From the NCBI GenBank assembly GCA_030430565.1, contig JAUIKS010000013.1, forward strand, positions 1 through 64,000: a stretch of DNA of 64,000 bases. Direction: 5' to 3'. Positions 1 through 8,295 of the stretch are shown one piece after another. The notes below the pieces were generated by a model. That model worked only from the letters and a program-made list of their open reading frames with translations. It did not search any database and was not told the DNA's origin. The position numbers were made by a program, and so were the translations under genes. Each line of letters opens with the position of its first letter. Positions within the stretch are counted from its first letter, which is position 1. The DNA comes from Polyangia bacterium (GTDB lineage: Bacteria > Myxococcota_A > Polyangia > Nannocystales > Nannocystaceae).

Positions 1-969
1 CGAGGGGCGCGGCCCGGCCTGCAGCTGCTGCGGGTCTGGACGCAGCGGGGCAGGGCGAGAGATCACCGCGGCCGGCCGTGGACCGACGGCTGGCGGCGGC
101 GCGCCGGCGGGGGCCGCGACCGGCGGAGAGGCCATCGGCGGCGCGACGGCGGGCGGCGCGACGGCGGGCGGCGCGGCGGAGGGCGGCGCGGCGGCGGGCG
201 GCGCGACGGCGGGCGGCGCGACGGAGGGCGGCGCGACGGAGGGCGGCGCGACAGCGGGCGTGAATGATGGGGGCGCGACGGAGGGCGGCGCGACCACGTG
301 ACCTCGCGTGAGGGGCGGGGCGGCCTCGAGCTGCTGCTCGGCCGGCGGCGGGGTGACCCCAAAGTCAGGTGGGGCCGGGAGCGAGGACGAGGTCCCGCCG
401 GGCACCCCGGCCATGAACGCGTCGTCTTCATCGTCGTCGAGCGGCGTCGACAGCGGCCCCGGATCCGTGGGCACGGTCCGCGGGATCGTGGCCGAGGGGC
501 GCGTCGTGATCGCCGGGTCCGTCTTCGGGCGCTTGGCCGGCGGCGGGCCGTAGTACGTCGAGATCGCGCCGCGCAGCTCGTGCAGCGGCGCGACCGCGCG
601 GACGAGGTACGCGCCGGTGTGATCCGAGATGGCGTCCACGGCTCGCATGTCCGTTGGGTCAGCCATCGCCAGCGTCAGGTTGCCGTCCTCGTCCACCGAC
701 ACCGGCAGGACGGTGTACTCGTGGGCGAGCTCCGCTGGTATTCGCGCCAGCGAAGCGTCGTCGACGACCTGAAGCACTGACGCGCCGATGCGCGGGATCA
801 TGAGCTTGCTGTGGAGGAAGGCGACAATGCCGTTTTGATCCGCGAACCCCAGCTCGAGCACCGCCTCGACAAACGGGACGTTTCGGTCCACGCAGTGAGC
901 TTGTGTCGTCGCGAGCTGCTCGTCCGAGAGATGCCCGGCCCTCAGCATCATGGTTCCGAGGAGACTCAA
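1..969 (-). CDS. GspE_N/MshEN-domain protein with long Pro-rich linker (3' end outside window)
   Basis: The minus frame is open without a stop from about 1002 to position 1. The first 140 or so residues match the N-terminal domain of type II secretion/type IV pilus ATPases (GspE_N/MshEN): an LLGTMMLRAGHLSDEQL start, then FLHSKLMIPRI, then LPVSVDEDGNLTLAMADPTD. A linker rich in Ala, Pro and Val follows, with many VAPP[SA] pentapeptides, and the frame leaves the window. No ATPase domain is visible, so this may be a stand-alone signalling or adaptor protein, as is common in myxobacteria, or a true GspE/PilB-like ATPase. I chose TTG at 969 because ATG at 951 would cut the first MshEN helix; neither has a clear ribosome binding site. 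It is divergent from the cysteine desulfurase gene. Confidence 0.75.
   Translation of the reverse strand, partial: MSLLGTMMLRAGHLSDEQLATTQAHCVDRNVPFVEAVLELGFADQNGIVAFLHSKLMIPRIGASVLQVVDDASLARIPAELAHEYTVLPVSVDEDGNLTLAMADPTDMRAVDAISDHTGAYLVRAVAPLHELRGAISTYYGPPPAKRPKTDPAITTRPSATIPRTVPTDPGPLSTPLDDDEDDAFMAGVPGGTSSSLPAPPDFGVTPPPAEQQLEAAPPLTRGHVVAPPSVAPPSFTPAVAPPSVAPPSVAPPAVAPPAAAPPSAAPPAVAPPAVAPPMASPPVAAPAGAPPPAVGPRPAAVISRPAPLRPDPQQLQAGPRPS
136..294 (-). repeat. 15-bp in-frame tandem repeat encoding VAPP[S/A]
   Basis: About ten degenerate 15-bp units (GTC GCG CCG CCC TCC or GCC type) encode Val-Ala-Pro-Pro-Ser/Ala in the linker of the MshEN-domain gene. One interruption reads FTPA. The unit length is a multiple of three, so slippage would change linker length without breaking the frame. 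Confidence 0.85.
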
Positions 970-1062
970 GATGAGGAATACTTGAACGGCCGGCTCGCGC
1001 AGTCAACGGTTTGTCCGCTCGAGGCGAGGCGGGGGCTGCAGACCGCGTGGTATACGGACCCC

Positions 1063-2268
1063 GTGATCTACCTCGATCACAACGCGACAACGCCGCTCGA
1101 TCCTCGAGTTCGCGCGGCCATGATCGACGTGCTCCGCGACGAGGCCCCCACCGGGAACCCCTCCAGTGTCCACGTTTGCGGCCAGCGGGCACGGAACATC
1201 GTGGAGCGGGCGCGCCGGGCCGTGGCCGCGTCGATCGGCGCCCGACCGCTCGACCTCGTGTTCACCGCGAGCGCCACAGAAGCCAACAATTTGGCGATCT
1301 TAGGAGGCGTTCGCGCTCTCTCCGCACGGGGGGCACGCTGCGCGATCGTGACGTCCCCGCTCGAGCACCCGGCGGTCCTGGGGGCCGTGGAGCAGCTGGT
1401 CCGTGAGGGACATCGGCGGCACCTCGTGGAGGTCGATCGGCGCGGGCGCATCACGAAGGGCGCGTGGGCCCGCGTGCTCGAAAAGGCCGCTCCCCAACCG
1501 AAGGAACCGGCGACAAAGAGTGCCGAACAAGTGGTCTTTGTTACGTTGGCAGCTGCAAATCACGAGCTTGGGAACGCCTACAACATCCCCGAGTTTGTGG
1601 CCGTAACCCGGACTGTTGCCCCGCAGGCGGTGTTTCACTGCGACGCGGTGCAGGCCTTTGGCAAGCGCGCGATCGACGTCGCCGCGTGGGACGTCGACCT
1701 CCTCACCATCAACGCCCACAAAGCCTACGGACCCTCGGGCGTTGGCGCGCTCGTCGTGCGGCCCGGGATCGAGCTCGAGCCGTTGTTGTTCGGCGGTCCG
1801 CAGGAGCACGGGCGCCGTCCCGGTACAGAGACGCCACTCTTGCTCGCGGGTTTTGGCGCGGCAGCAAGTTTTGCGCACGAGACGACCAAGCAGCGGTTCG
1901 CGCACTGGGACGCGCTGCGTCGGCGATTGCTCGCGGGCCTGCGCGCGATCGACGGAGCTGAGGTTTTTGGCGATACCGAGCGCAGCACCGGCAACACCGT
2001 CCTGGTCGGCTTCGCTGGCTGCGACGGGCAGCTCGTCATGATCAACCTCGATCTGGTCGGCTTCGCCGTCTCGACCGGGGCCGCGTGCTCGTCGGGGACC
2101 ACGGCGCCGTCCCCTGTGCTGCTCGCGCTCGGGCTGGAGCCGGCCGCCGCACGCTCGGCGATTCGGATCTCGCTGGGCAAAGACTCGACGGCCGCCGAGG
2201 TCGACGCCCTGCTCGCCGCGCTCCCCGAGGCGCTCGCCCGCGTCCGCGGGCTCGCGGCCCCAGCTTGA
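1063..2268 (+). CDS. Cysteine desulfurase (IscS/NifS family, PLP-dependent)
   Basis: The protein begins VIYLDHNATTPLDP, the usual start of class V aminotransferase-fold cysteine desulfurases. It has the PLP-lysine motif NAHKAYGPSGVGAL and the active-site cysteine loop STGAACSSG. At 401 aa it is of normal length. The GTG at 1063 is chosen because the family starts directly at this motif; the open frame upstream codes for nothing recognisable. The enzyme takes sulfur from cysteine as a persulfide for Fe-S clusters or thiolated tRNA. mnmA follows 114 bp downstream on the same strand, so a role as sulfur donor for tRNA 2-thiouridine is a reasonable inference. A short insert (about residues 145-155, KEPATKSAEQ) is family-atypical. 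A TATACG at 1051-1056 could be a -10 for a nearly leaderless mRNA, but I see no matching -35. Confidence 0.93.
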   Translation: MIYLDHNATTPLDPRVRAAMIDVLRDEAPTGNPSSVHVCGQRARNIVERARRAVAASIGARPLDLVFTASATEANNLAILGGVRALSARGARCAIVTSPLEHPAVLGAVEQLVREGHRRHLVEVDRRGRITKGAWARVLEKAAPQPKEPATKSAEQVVFVTLAAANHELGNAYNIPEFVAVTRTVAPQAVFHCDAVQAFGKRAIDVAAWDVDLLTINAHKAYGPSGVGALVVRPGIELEPLLFGGPQEHGRRPGTETPLLLAGFGAAASFAHETTKQRFAHWDALRRRLLAGLRAIDGAEVFGDTERSTGNTVLVGFAGCDGQLVMINLDLVGFAVSTGAACSSGTTAPSPVLLALGLEPAAARSAIRISLGKDSTAAEVDALLAALPEALARVRGLAAPA

Positions 2269-2382
2269 GCCGACGCGCTTCTCGGCGATTCGCGCCAGTC
2301 GAGCCAGTCGAGCCAGACGAGCTGGAGGAGGTCCCTGTGGACAGGTGACGGTCTCGAGGATTCGAGCTACACCGTCGCCATC

Positions 2383-3483
2383 GTGCGTGTCGTCTGCGCC
2401 ATGTCCGGAGGGGTTGATTCGTCCGTCGCCGCGGCCGAGCTGCGCGATCAGGGGCACGAGGTCATCGGCATGACGATGCGCCTGTACGACGCCTCGCCGC
2501 CGACCCGGGCGACCGCCGCGGCCCCGGGCTCGAAGCGTCGCGCGGGGACCTGCTGCTCGCCCGCGGAGGTCGACCAGGCGCGCTATGTCTGCGCGCAGCT
2601 CGGGATCCCGCACTACACCGTCGATGAGCGCGAGCGCTTCGATCACGCCGTGATCGACGACTTCGCCCGCGAGTACACCGCGGGCCGCACGCCCAACCCC
2701 TGCGTCCGCTGCAACGAGCACGTCAAGTTCGGCCCGCTGCTCGCGCGCGCCCGGGCGATCGGCGCGAAGCTGCTGGCGACCGGGCACTACGCCCGCGTCG
2801 ACGCCGAGCGCGGCGCGCTGCTGCGCGGCCTCGATCCGGCGAAGGACCAGAGCTACTTCCTGTTCGCGATGGGCCGCGAGACCCTGCGCGAGGTCCTGTT
2901 CCCCCTCGGAGCATGGCGAAAAGAGCAGGTCCGCGAGCGCGCGCGCGAGCTCGGCCTGCCCAACTGGGACGCGCCCGACAGCGTCGAGCTGTGCTTCGTC
3001 GGCGGGCGCGCCCACGCCGACGTGGTCCGCGAGCGCGCCGGTGCGCTGGGCCTCGAGACGGAGGCGCTGCGCGCGGGGCCCATCGTCGATCGTGACGGGC
3101 GCGCGCTCGGTCAGCACGCCGGCGTCCACACCGTGACCATCGGTCAGCGACGGGGGCTCAACATCGGCGGCTCCAAGCCGCGCTACGTGCTGCGCGTGAT
3201 CCCCGAGCGACGTGAGGTCGTGGTCGGGGATCGCGAGGAGCTCGCGGCGCGCAGCGTCGAGCTGCTCGACTACCGCGCGCTCTCCGACGACCTCCAAGAG
3301 GGCGTCGCCGTCGAGGCCGCGGTGCAGATCCGCCACCGCTCCCCGCCGGCGCCCGCGACCGTGACGCGCGAGGGCGCGCGGGTGTGGGCCGCGTTCCACG
3401 AGCCGGTGGCCGCGGTCGCGCCCGGGCAGGCGGGCGTCGTCTACGACGGCGATCGCGTGCTCGGGGGAGGGTGGATCGCGTGA
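2383..3483 (+). CDS. mnmA: tRNA-specific 2-thiouridylase MnmA
   Basis: This 366-aa protein starts at a GTG and has the PP-loop ATP-binding motif MSGGVDSSVAA at residues 7-17. The catalytic cysteine lies in NPCVRCNEHVKFG and the second, persulfide-forming cysteine in ELCFVGG. The C-terminal MnmA beta-barrel segment (HTVTIGQRRGL, then YDGDRVLGGGWI) is present. The enzyme makes 2-thiouridine at wobble position 34 of tRNAs for Lys, Glu and Gln, using ATP and sulfur relayed from a cysteine desulfurase, such as the one encoded just upstream. Its stop codon overlaps the GTG start of rnc by 4 nt, which suggests translational coupling. Confidence 0.96.
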   Translation: MRVVCAMSGGVDSSVAAAELRDQGHEVIGMTMRLYDASPPTRATAAAPGSKRRAGTCCSPAEVDQARYVCAQLGIPHYTVDERERFDHAVIDDFAREYTAGRTPNPCVRCNEHVKFGPLLARARAIGAKLLATGHYARVDAERGALLRGLDPAKDQSYFLFAMGRETLREVLFPLGAWRKEQVRERARELGLPNWDAPDSVELCFVGGRAHADVVRERAGALGLETEALRAGPIVDRDGRALGQHAGVHTVTIGQRRGLNIGGSKPRYVLRVIPERREVVVGDREELAARSVELLDYRALSDDLQEGVAVEAAVQIRHRSPPAPATVTREGARVWAAFHEPVAAVAPGQAGVVYDGDRVLGGGWIA

Positions 3484-4289
3484 GCTGGCGGCTCCCGGAG
3501 GTGCTGCAGCGGCTGCCCGACGCCGAGGAGGGCGCGGACGAGGACGCCAGGGACGAGCTCCGCCGCGAGCTCGAGTCCCTCGCGCCGCTGTGTGAGCGCC
3601 TCGGCTATCAATTTCACCGCCCGGCGCTGCTCCGAGTCGCCCTGACCCTTGGGTCATGGTGTAACGAGCACCAAGACGCCGGCTGGCCGAGCAACGCCTG
3701 CCTCGAGTTCTTCGGCGACGCGGTGCTCGACCTGCTCGCCGCCGACGCGCTGTGGCGGCGCTTCCCCGACCTCTCCGAGGGGATCTTGACGCGCCTGCGC
3801 GCGAGCGTCGTCTCCGAGCCCGCGCTCTCGGCCGTGGCCCGCGAGCTCGGGCTCGGCGAGTGGCTGTTCCTCGGTCGCGGGGACGAGCTCCGCGGCATCC
3901 GCGAGCAGGACGGCGCCCTGGCCGACGCGGTCGAGGCGGTGCTCGGCGCGGTCCACCTCGACGCGCGCGCGGCCGGCCACGACGCGCTGCTCGCCAGCGA
4001 GCGGGTCTTCGTGCGCCTGTTCGGTCCGCGCGTGCAGGGGCTCCAGCCCGACGACGGCGTCGACGTCAAGTCGCGCCTGCAGCAGCGCGTCCAGGCTCGC
4101 CACCGCCGGACGCCCTCCTATGAGATCGTCGGCGAAAGGCCGCCGCCCGGCGCTCCGCACTGGCGCGCGCGCGTGGTCCTCGAGCGCGAAGGCGGCGAGC
4201 TCGTCGTGCTCGGCGAGGGCGAGGGGCGGTCGCTGCGGGCGGCCGAGCGGGCGGCGGCGAAGGCCGCGCTCGCGTCGATTCCGGAGTGA
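3480..4289 (+). CDS. rnc: Ribonuclease III
   Basis: This 269-aa protein has an N-terminal RNase III domain and a C-terminal dsRNA-binding domain (from DVKSRLQQRVQ to the end, with the helix AAERAAAKAAL). The signature motif reads NACLEFFGDAVLDLL, where the family usually has NERLEFLGDAVL. The core acidic residues of the motif are kept, but the first Glu is Ala. The second catalytic motif ADAVEAVLGAVHLDA is intact. It cleaves double-stranded RNA in rRNA and mRNA processing. The GTG start is set by the 4-nt overlap with mnmA and by the domain start. The N-terminal 30 residues (EEGADEDARDELRREL) are an acidic extension. Confidence 0.9.
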   Translation: MSWRLPEVLQRLPDAEEGADEDARDELRRELESLAPLCERLGYQFHRPALLRVALTLGSWCNEHQDAGWPSNACLEFFGDAVLDLLAADALWRRFPDLSEGILTRLRASVVSEPALSAVARELGLGEWLFLGRGDELRGIREQDGALADAVEAVLGAVHLDARAAGHDALLASERVFVRLFGPRVQGLQPDDGVDVKSRLQQRVQARHRRTPSYEIVGERPPPGAPHWRARVVLEREGGELVVLGEGEGRSLRAAERAAAKAALASIPE

Positions 4290-4302
4290 AGGGAGCACAG
4301 CG

Positions 4303-5178
4303 ATGGGCGAAGACAGCAAGCAGGATGGCCGCGAGGGCGGCGCGCTCGAGACCCTCAGCGAGCGCCGCTGCCACGGCGGCGTGCAGGGGATCTACCAGCA
4401 CCGGTCGCGCGCGACGGGGACGACGATGCGGCTCTCGGTCTTCGTCCCGCCCCAGGCCGCGCGCGCGCCCGTACCGGTCCTTTATTTCCTGTCCGGGCTG
4501 ACATGCTCCGAAGAGAACTTCACGGTCAAGGCCGGCGCCCAGCGCTACGCGAGCGAGCGCGGGCTGATCATCGTCGCGCCGGACACCAGCCCGCGCGGCC
4601 CGGGCGTGCCCGACGACGAGGGCTGGGACCTCGGGCAGGCCGCGAGCTTCTACCTCGACGCCACCCGCGCGCCGTGGGCGACGCACTTCCAGATGGAGTC
4701 CTACGTCGTCCGCGAGCTGCCGGCGCTGATCGAGCGCGCGTTCCCGGCGCGGCCCGGCGTCCGCGGGGTCACGGGGCACTCGATGGGGGGCCACGGCGCG
4801 CTGACCCTCGCGCTGCGCAACCCCGGCGTGTTCACCTCGGTCTCCGCCTTCGCGCCGATCGCCGCGCCGACGAAGTGTCCCTGGGGACATAAAGCCTTCA
4901 GCGCCTACCTCGGCGACGATCAGGCGCGCTGGGCCGAGCACGACGCGAGCGCGCTGCTGCGCGCGCGCGGCCCCCTCAAGGGGCGGATCCTCGTGGACCA
5001 GGGCGACGCCGACGGCTTCCTCGAGGAGCAGCTCAAGCCCGAGCTGCTCGACGCCGCGTGCGCCGAGGTCGGCCAGGCGCTCACGCTGCGGATGCAGGAC
5101 GGCTACGACCACAGCTACTACTTCGTCAACACCTTCATGGGCGACCACGTCGCGCACCACGCCGACGCCTTGCTCTGA
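4303..5178 (+). CDS. fghA: S-formylglutathione hydrolase
   Basis: This 291-aa alpha/beta hydrolase of the esterase D family has the nucleophile motif GHSMGGHGAL, the oxyanion region FLSGLTCSEENF, and the C-terminal DGYDHSYYF block that carries the catalytic His. It hydrolyses S-formylglutathione to formate and glutathione, the last step of glutathione-dependent formaldehyde detoxification, in the cytoplasm. The ATG at 4303 has a GGGAG ribosome binding site 8 nt upstream. It follows rnc by 13 bp and is probably co-transcribed. The partner formaldehyde dehydrogenase is not in the window. Confidence 0.95.
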   Translation: MGEDSKQDGREGGALETLSERRCHGGVQGIYQHRSRATGTTMRLSVFVPPQAARAPVPVLYFLSGLTCSEENFTVKAGAQRYASERGLIIVAPDTSPRGPGVPDDEGWDLGQAASFYLDATRAPWATHFQMESYVVRELPALIERAFPARPGVRGVTGHSMGGHGALTLALRNPGVFTSVSAFAPIAAPTKCPWGHKAFSAYLGDDQARWAEHDASALLRARGPLKGRILVDQGDADGFLEEQLKPELLDAACAEVGQALTLRMQDGYDHSYYFVNTFMGDHVAHHADALL

Positions 5179-5342
5179 CGAGCGTGACGCCTCGTCGCCC
5201 GGGCGCGGCGCGGCTCCGACAATTTGGCAGCGCCGCGGTCAACCTGGCTCTTGGTGCAAGTTCTCGCGAGCGCGCCGCAGGTCGTGAAAACCGGGGCGAG
5301 ACGGCCTCTCGCGCGGCGCGGCGGCATCGCGGCGCGCGTGGC

Positions 5343-6146
5343 ATGGGCGTTGCACAACCCGAGGACATGCCAGCCGACACGCCCTCCCGTTCGTCGCTCC
5401 CCGCGCCCGTCCTCCCCCGCCTCTACGAAGACCGAAGCTACGACCCACGCTACGATCACGCCTCCGACAGCGCGCCGCCGCAGGCGGAGGTCGTCACCCC
5501 GGCGCCCCGACGGCGCGCGCGCTTCTGGTCACGGCCGATGGGGGCGCTGCCGATGGCGGCCCTGCTGATCGGCGCCTCCGCGCAGGTCGTGTTCTTCTCC
5601 TCCGACGCCTTCGACGCCGGCCTCGCGCGCGTTGACTCCTCGACGCCCACCTCGATGCGCGCCGCCGCCGAGGCGCGCGCTGAGCGACGCGCGATCAAGG
5701 CCGAGCTCCGGCGGGTTCGCGCCGAGTCCCGACGCGCTCGCTCCGCCAGCCGACGCGCCGAGCGAGCCGCGGCACGCATCGAGCGCGCGCGCCTCCCCGC
5801 GCCGGAGCATCACGAGATCGAGTGCGAGTACTCGACCATCGATCGCGCGCTGATCGAGGACGCCCTCGCCGACACCCAGACCCTCGCGCGGCAGGCCCGC
5901 GTGATCCCCTACGTCCGCGACGGCGTGGTCGAGGGCTACAAGCTCTACGGGCTGCGCGAGGCCAGCCTGCCCGCGCTCGCGGGCTTCAAGAACGGCGACC
6001 TCGTCACCGAGGTCAACGGCCAGCCGCTCGCCGCCGGCGGCTACGCCCACCGCTTCGACACCGTCCCCAGCGCCCCGCCGCGCCTGATCAGCTTCACCGT
6101 CCGTCGCCGCGGCAAGCCGCTGCGTAAGGTCATCGAGCTGCGCTAG
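5343..6146 (+). CDS. Inner-membrane PDZ-like protein related to GspC C-terminus
   Basis: This 267-aa protein has a Pro-rich N-terminus, one probable membrane segment (GALPMAALLIGASAQVVFF, about residues 60-80), an Arg/Ala-rich helical, possibly coiled-coil region (about 100-145), and a C-terminal domain. That domain (RVIPYVRDGVVEGYKLYGLR, then GFKNGDLVTEVNGQPLA) resembles the PDZ-like end of type II secretion protein GspC. It is probably anchored in the inner membrane with the PDZ domain in the periplasm. No other gsp genes are adjacent, so a role in secretion is only suggested. The ATG at 5343 has no strong ribosome binding site; ATG at 5367 is an alternative. Confidence 0.65.
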   Translation: MGVAQPEDMPADTPSRSSLPAPVLPRLYEDRSYDPRYDHASDSAPPQAEVVTPAPRRRARFWSRPMGALPMAALLIGASAQVVFFSSDAFDAGLARVDSSTPTSMRAAAEARAERRAIKAELRRVRAESRRARSASRRAERAAARIERARLPAPEHHEIECEYSTIDRALIEDALADTQTLARQARVIPYVRDGVVEGYKLYGLREASLPALAGFKNGDLVTEVNGQPLAAGGYAHRFDTVPSAPPRLISFTVRRRGKPLRKVIELR

Positions 6147-6277
6147 GCCGGCTGAGGACGGCGAGGGAGGGGCCGGCTGAGGACGCCGATTTCGTGCTCA
6201 CAATCAGCGCTCGGGTGCCGACCCCATCGAAGCTCAAGGGCGCTGCTGCGGTCGAGCCAGGGAGGAGCCGGCTGAGG
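6146..6277. repeat. Three dispersed copies of a GCCGGCTGAGG direct repeat between convergent genes
   Basis: GGCCGGCTGAGGACG occurs at 6146-6160 and 6171-6185. A close third copy, GAGCCGGCTGAGG, is at 6265-6277. The first copy includes the last base of the upstream stop codon. The copies lie in the 267-bp gap between convergent genes, in which I see no coding sequence or terminator hairpin with a T-run. Function unknown. Confidence 0.5.
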
Positions 6278-6413
6278 CGCGCGCCCGCTTTCTTTGGGTG
6301 AGACGCTCGCCGCCCGGAAGCCGCCCGGTCCCCTGGCGTTAAGCAGCGGCCCGGTGTTCGAGAATTACATGTGCCCGAAAGGACACGCTCCACACGATAC
6401 GCCGCGACACCGG

Positions 6414-8243
6414 CTAGGTCGCCTTCAGCCCGGTGCTCAGCCACACGCCGACCTGCTGGATCGTGATCACGCCGCCGACGCGGCGCAGGTCTAGCTCCCC
6501 GTCCGCGTCGTACTCCAGCGCCGAGAGCTCGACCTCGAGGCGCGTCAGCACCACGTCCGCGAGCGTCGCGGCGTGCTCCTCGAGCTCGAGCCTGCGCGCG
6601 CGCGCCAGAAAGCCCTCGCGCACCTCCGGCCGGAGCCGGCCGTTGTCGAGCAGCTGCTTGTGGGCCGCGAGCACGCGCTCGGCGGTCAGTGGGTGGAAGT
6701 CCGGCGCGGGCAGGCGCGCCTCCGGATCGTCCGGGCGCTGATCGGTGTGCTCGAGCACGATCACGGTGCGCAGCAGGTCCCCCATGGTCACGCGCCCCGG
6801 CTCGTCGACGCGGCTCAGCCAGGTCGCGTCGACGCCGTAGCCGCGGGTGCGAAAGGTCATCGCCGCGAGCGCGCCGGACTCCGCGATCCGGGCGGTCGCG
6901 CGCGCGACGTCCTGCAGCGAGCTGAGCGGCCGCACCTTGTCGACAGCTGCCTCGAGGGGCAGCTCGGGGAACCACCGGGCGAGCGCCGCGAGCGTCGGCC
7001 CCCAGGGCCGATCGAGCAGCGATCCCACGCGGTCCAGCGAGACGCGACCCTCGCGGTGCAGCGCGTTGGCGGCCGCGCGGAGCTTGTGCAGCGGACCGTA
7101 GCCGACCTGGAAGACCTCGCGCAGCGACAGGCGATCGAGCGCCAGGTAGGCCGCGAGCGCCTCCTCGACCGCGGTGGTGGCCTCGCGCTCGTCGGCGGTC
7201 GCGTGGGCGATCTGCTCGAGGCCGAGGGAGACGGTCGCCTGGGTCTGCCGGACCGCGCGCTCCTGCTGCGTGGGGTCGCCGAAGTTCATGCGCTGGGCCG
7301 ACATCAGCTCGTTGACCAGAAGCATGAACTCGCGCAGGCGGATGCCGTGGGTCGCGTCGTCGAGACGCGCGAGCACGCGCTCGAGCAGGCCGCCGCGCTC
7401 GATGCGGAACAGCGACGGCGCCTCGAGCTCGTCGCGCACGCCCGGCATCCGGTCTTCGCCCGGCTCGCGCGCGATCGCGACGCGCACGGGCAGCGGCTTG
7501 AACAGGCGCATCGCGTCCTCCCACGGGACGAAGCCGAGGTCCATCATTCGGCCGCTGCGCCACTGGTAGAGCAGATCCTCGATCTGGCTCGGCAGCGCGG
7601 TGCGGATCCGGTTCACGAGCGCGCGCCCGTCCTGCAGGCTGTCGTTGTAGACGCGCTCGAGCACGCGGATCGCCTGGCGCCCGGCGGGGTTGTCGGGCGC
7701 GGCGATCAGGAACACGCCGTCGGGCGTGTCGTAGGTCGTCATCGTGCTCTCGACCGCCCGGCGCGCGCGGTCGCGGGTCTCGTCGTCCTCCGGGTCGAGC
7801 TCGAGCACCGCGGTCCCGGTGTGCAGCGCGAGCGTCCACATCTCGGGGTCCATGCGGTACATCAGCTCCACGAGGTCGCCGCGCTCGATGTGCTTGGCGT
7901 GCTCGTAGGCGTTCACGATCTCGGTGAAGAAGTTCCGCGCCGAGATGATGTCGACGCGGTCGCGCTGCCAGGCCTCGAGGTCGAGCACCGTCGTCAGCTG
8001 GGCAGGGCTCGCGTAGGGGATCACGAGGTCCAGCCGCCCCTCGTCCCGCAGCTGGCGCAGGACCATCGCGAAGGTCTGCGGCGGGAGCTCGGCGACGACC
8101 TCGTCCACGTCGTCACGCAGCTCCAGCGTCAGCGGGTCGCGCAGGATCTCCTGGAGCTCGTTCGTCGTGATCCTCGCGTCGGCGGCGTTGGCCTTGGGCG
8201 CGGCGCTCGCGGCGGACTTGGTAGCGGTGGCGTCGCTGTTCAC
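6414..8243 (-). CDS. DUF6178-like conserved protein
   Basis: This soluble 609-aa protein is rich in acidic and Arg residues and has no signal peptide or membrane span. It matches my recollection of the DUF6178 family of deltaproteobacteria/Myxococcota, with a start like ELQEILRDPLTLELRDDVD, LPPQTFAMVLRQLRDEGRL and LYQWRSGRMMDLGFVPWEDA. Function is unknown and the family call is from memory. The GTG at 8243 removes an N-terminal extension with no family look. It is divergent from tilS, with 52 bp between the starts. Confidence 0.72.
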   Translation of the reverse strand: MNSDATATKSAASAAPKANAADARITTNELQEILRDPLTLELRDDVDEVVAELPPQTFAMVLRQLRDEGRLDLVIPYASPAQLTTVLDLEAWQRDRVDIISARNFFTEIVNAYEHAKHIERGDLVELMYRMDPEMWTLALHTGTAVLELDPEDDETRDRARRAVESTMTTYDTPDGVFLIAAPDNPAGRQAIRVLERVYNDSLQDGRALVNRIRTALPSQIEDLLYQWRSGRMMDLGFVPWEDAMRLFKPLPVRVAIAREPGEDRMPGVRDELEAPSLFRIERGGLLERVLARLDDATHGIRLREFMLLVNELMSAQRMNFGDPTQQERAVRQTQATVSLGLEQIAHATADEREATTAVEEALAAYLALDRLSLREVFQVGYGPLHKLRAAANALHREGRVSLDRVGSLLDRPWGPTLAALARWFPELPLEAAVDKVRPLSSLQDVARATARIAESGALAAMTFRTRGYGVDATWLSRVDEPGRVTMGDLLRTVIVLEHTDQRPDDPEARLPAPDFHPLTAERVLAAHKQLLDNGRLRPEVREGFLARARRLELEEHAATLADVVLTRLEVELSALEYDADGELDLRRVGGVITIQQVGVWLSTGLKAT

Positions 8244-8295
8244 GGCGCGAGTTGTAGCAGAGCGTGCTCGGCGGTCTGCCTGGTACCGTGGGCCC

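Noticed and set aside
1300..3657. A 785-codon open frame on the minus strand opposite the cysteine desulfurase, mnmA and rnc
   Set aside because: It has no recognisable domain, is Arg/Ala-rich, and mirrors high-GC third positions of three well-supported genes. The same applies to long antisense frames at 19221-21155, 23998-26130, 42421-44292 and 57192-59315.
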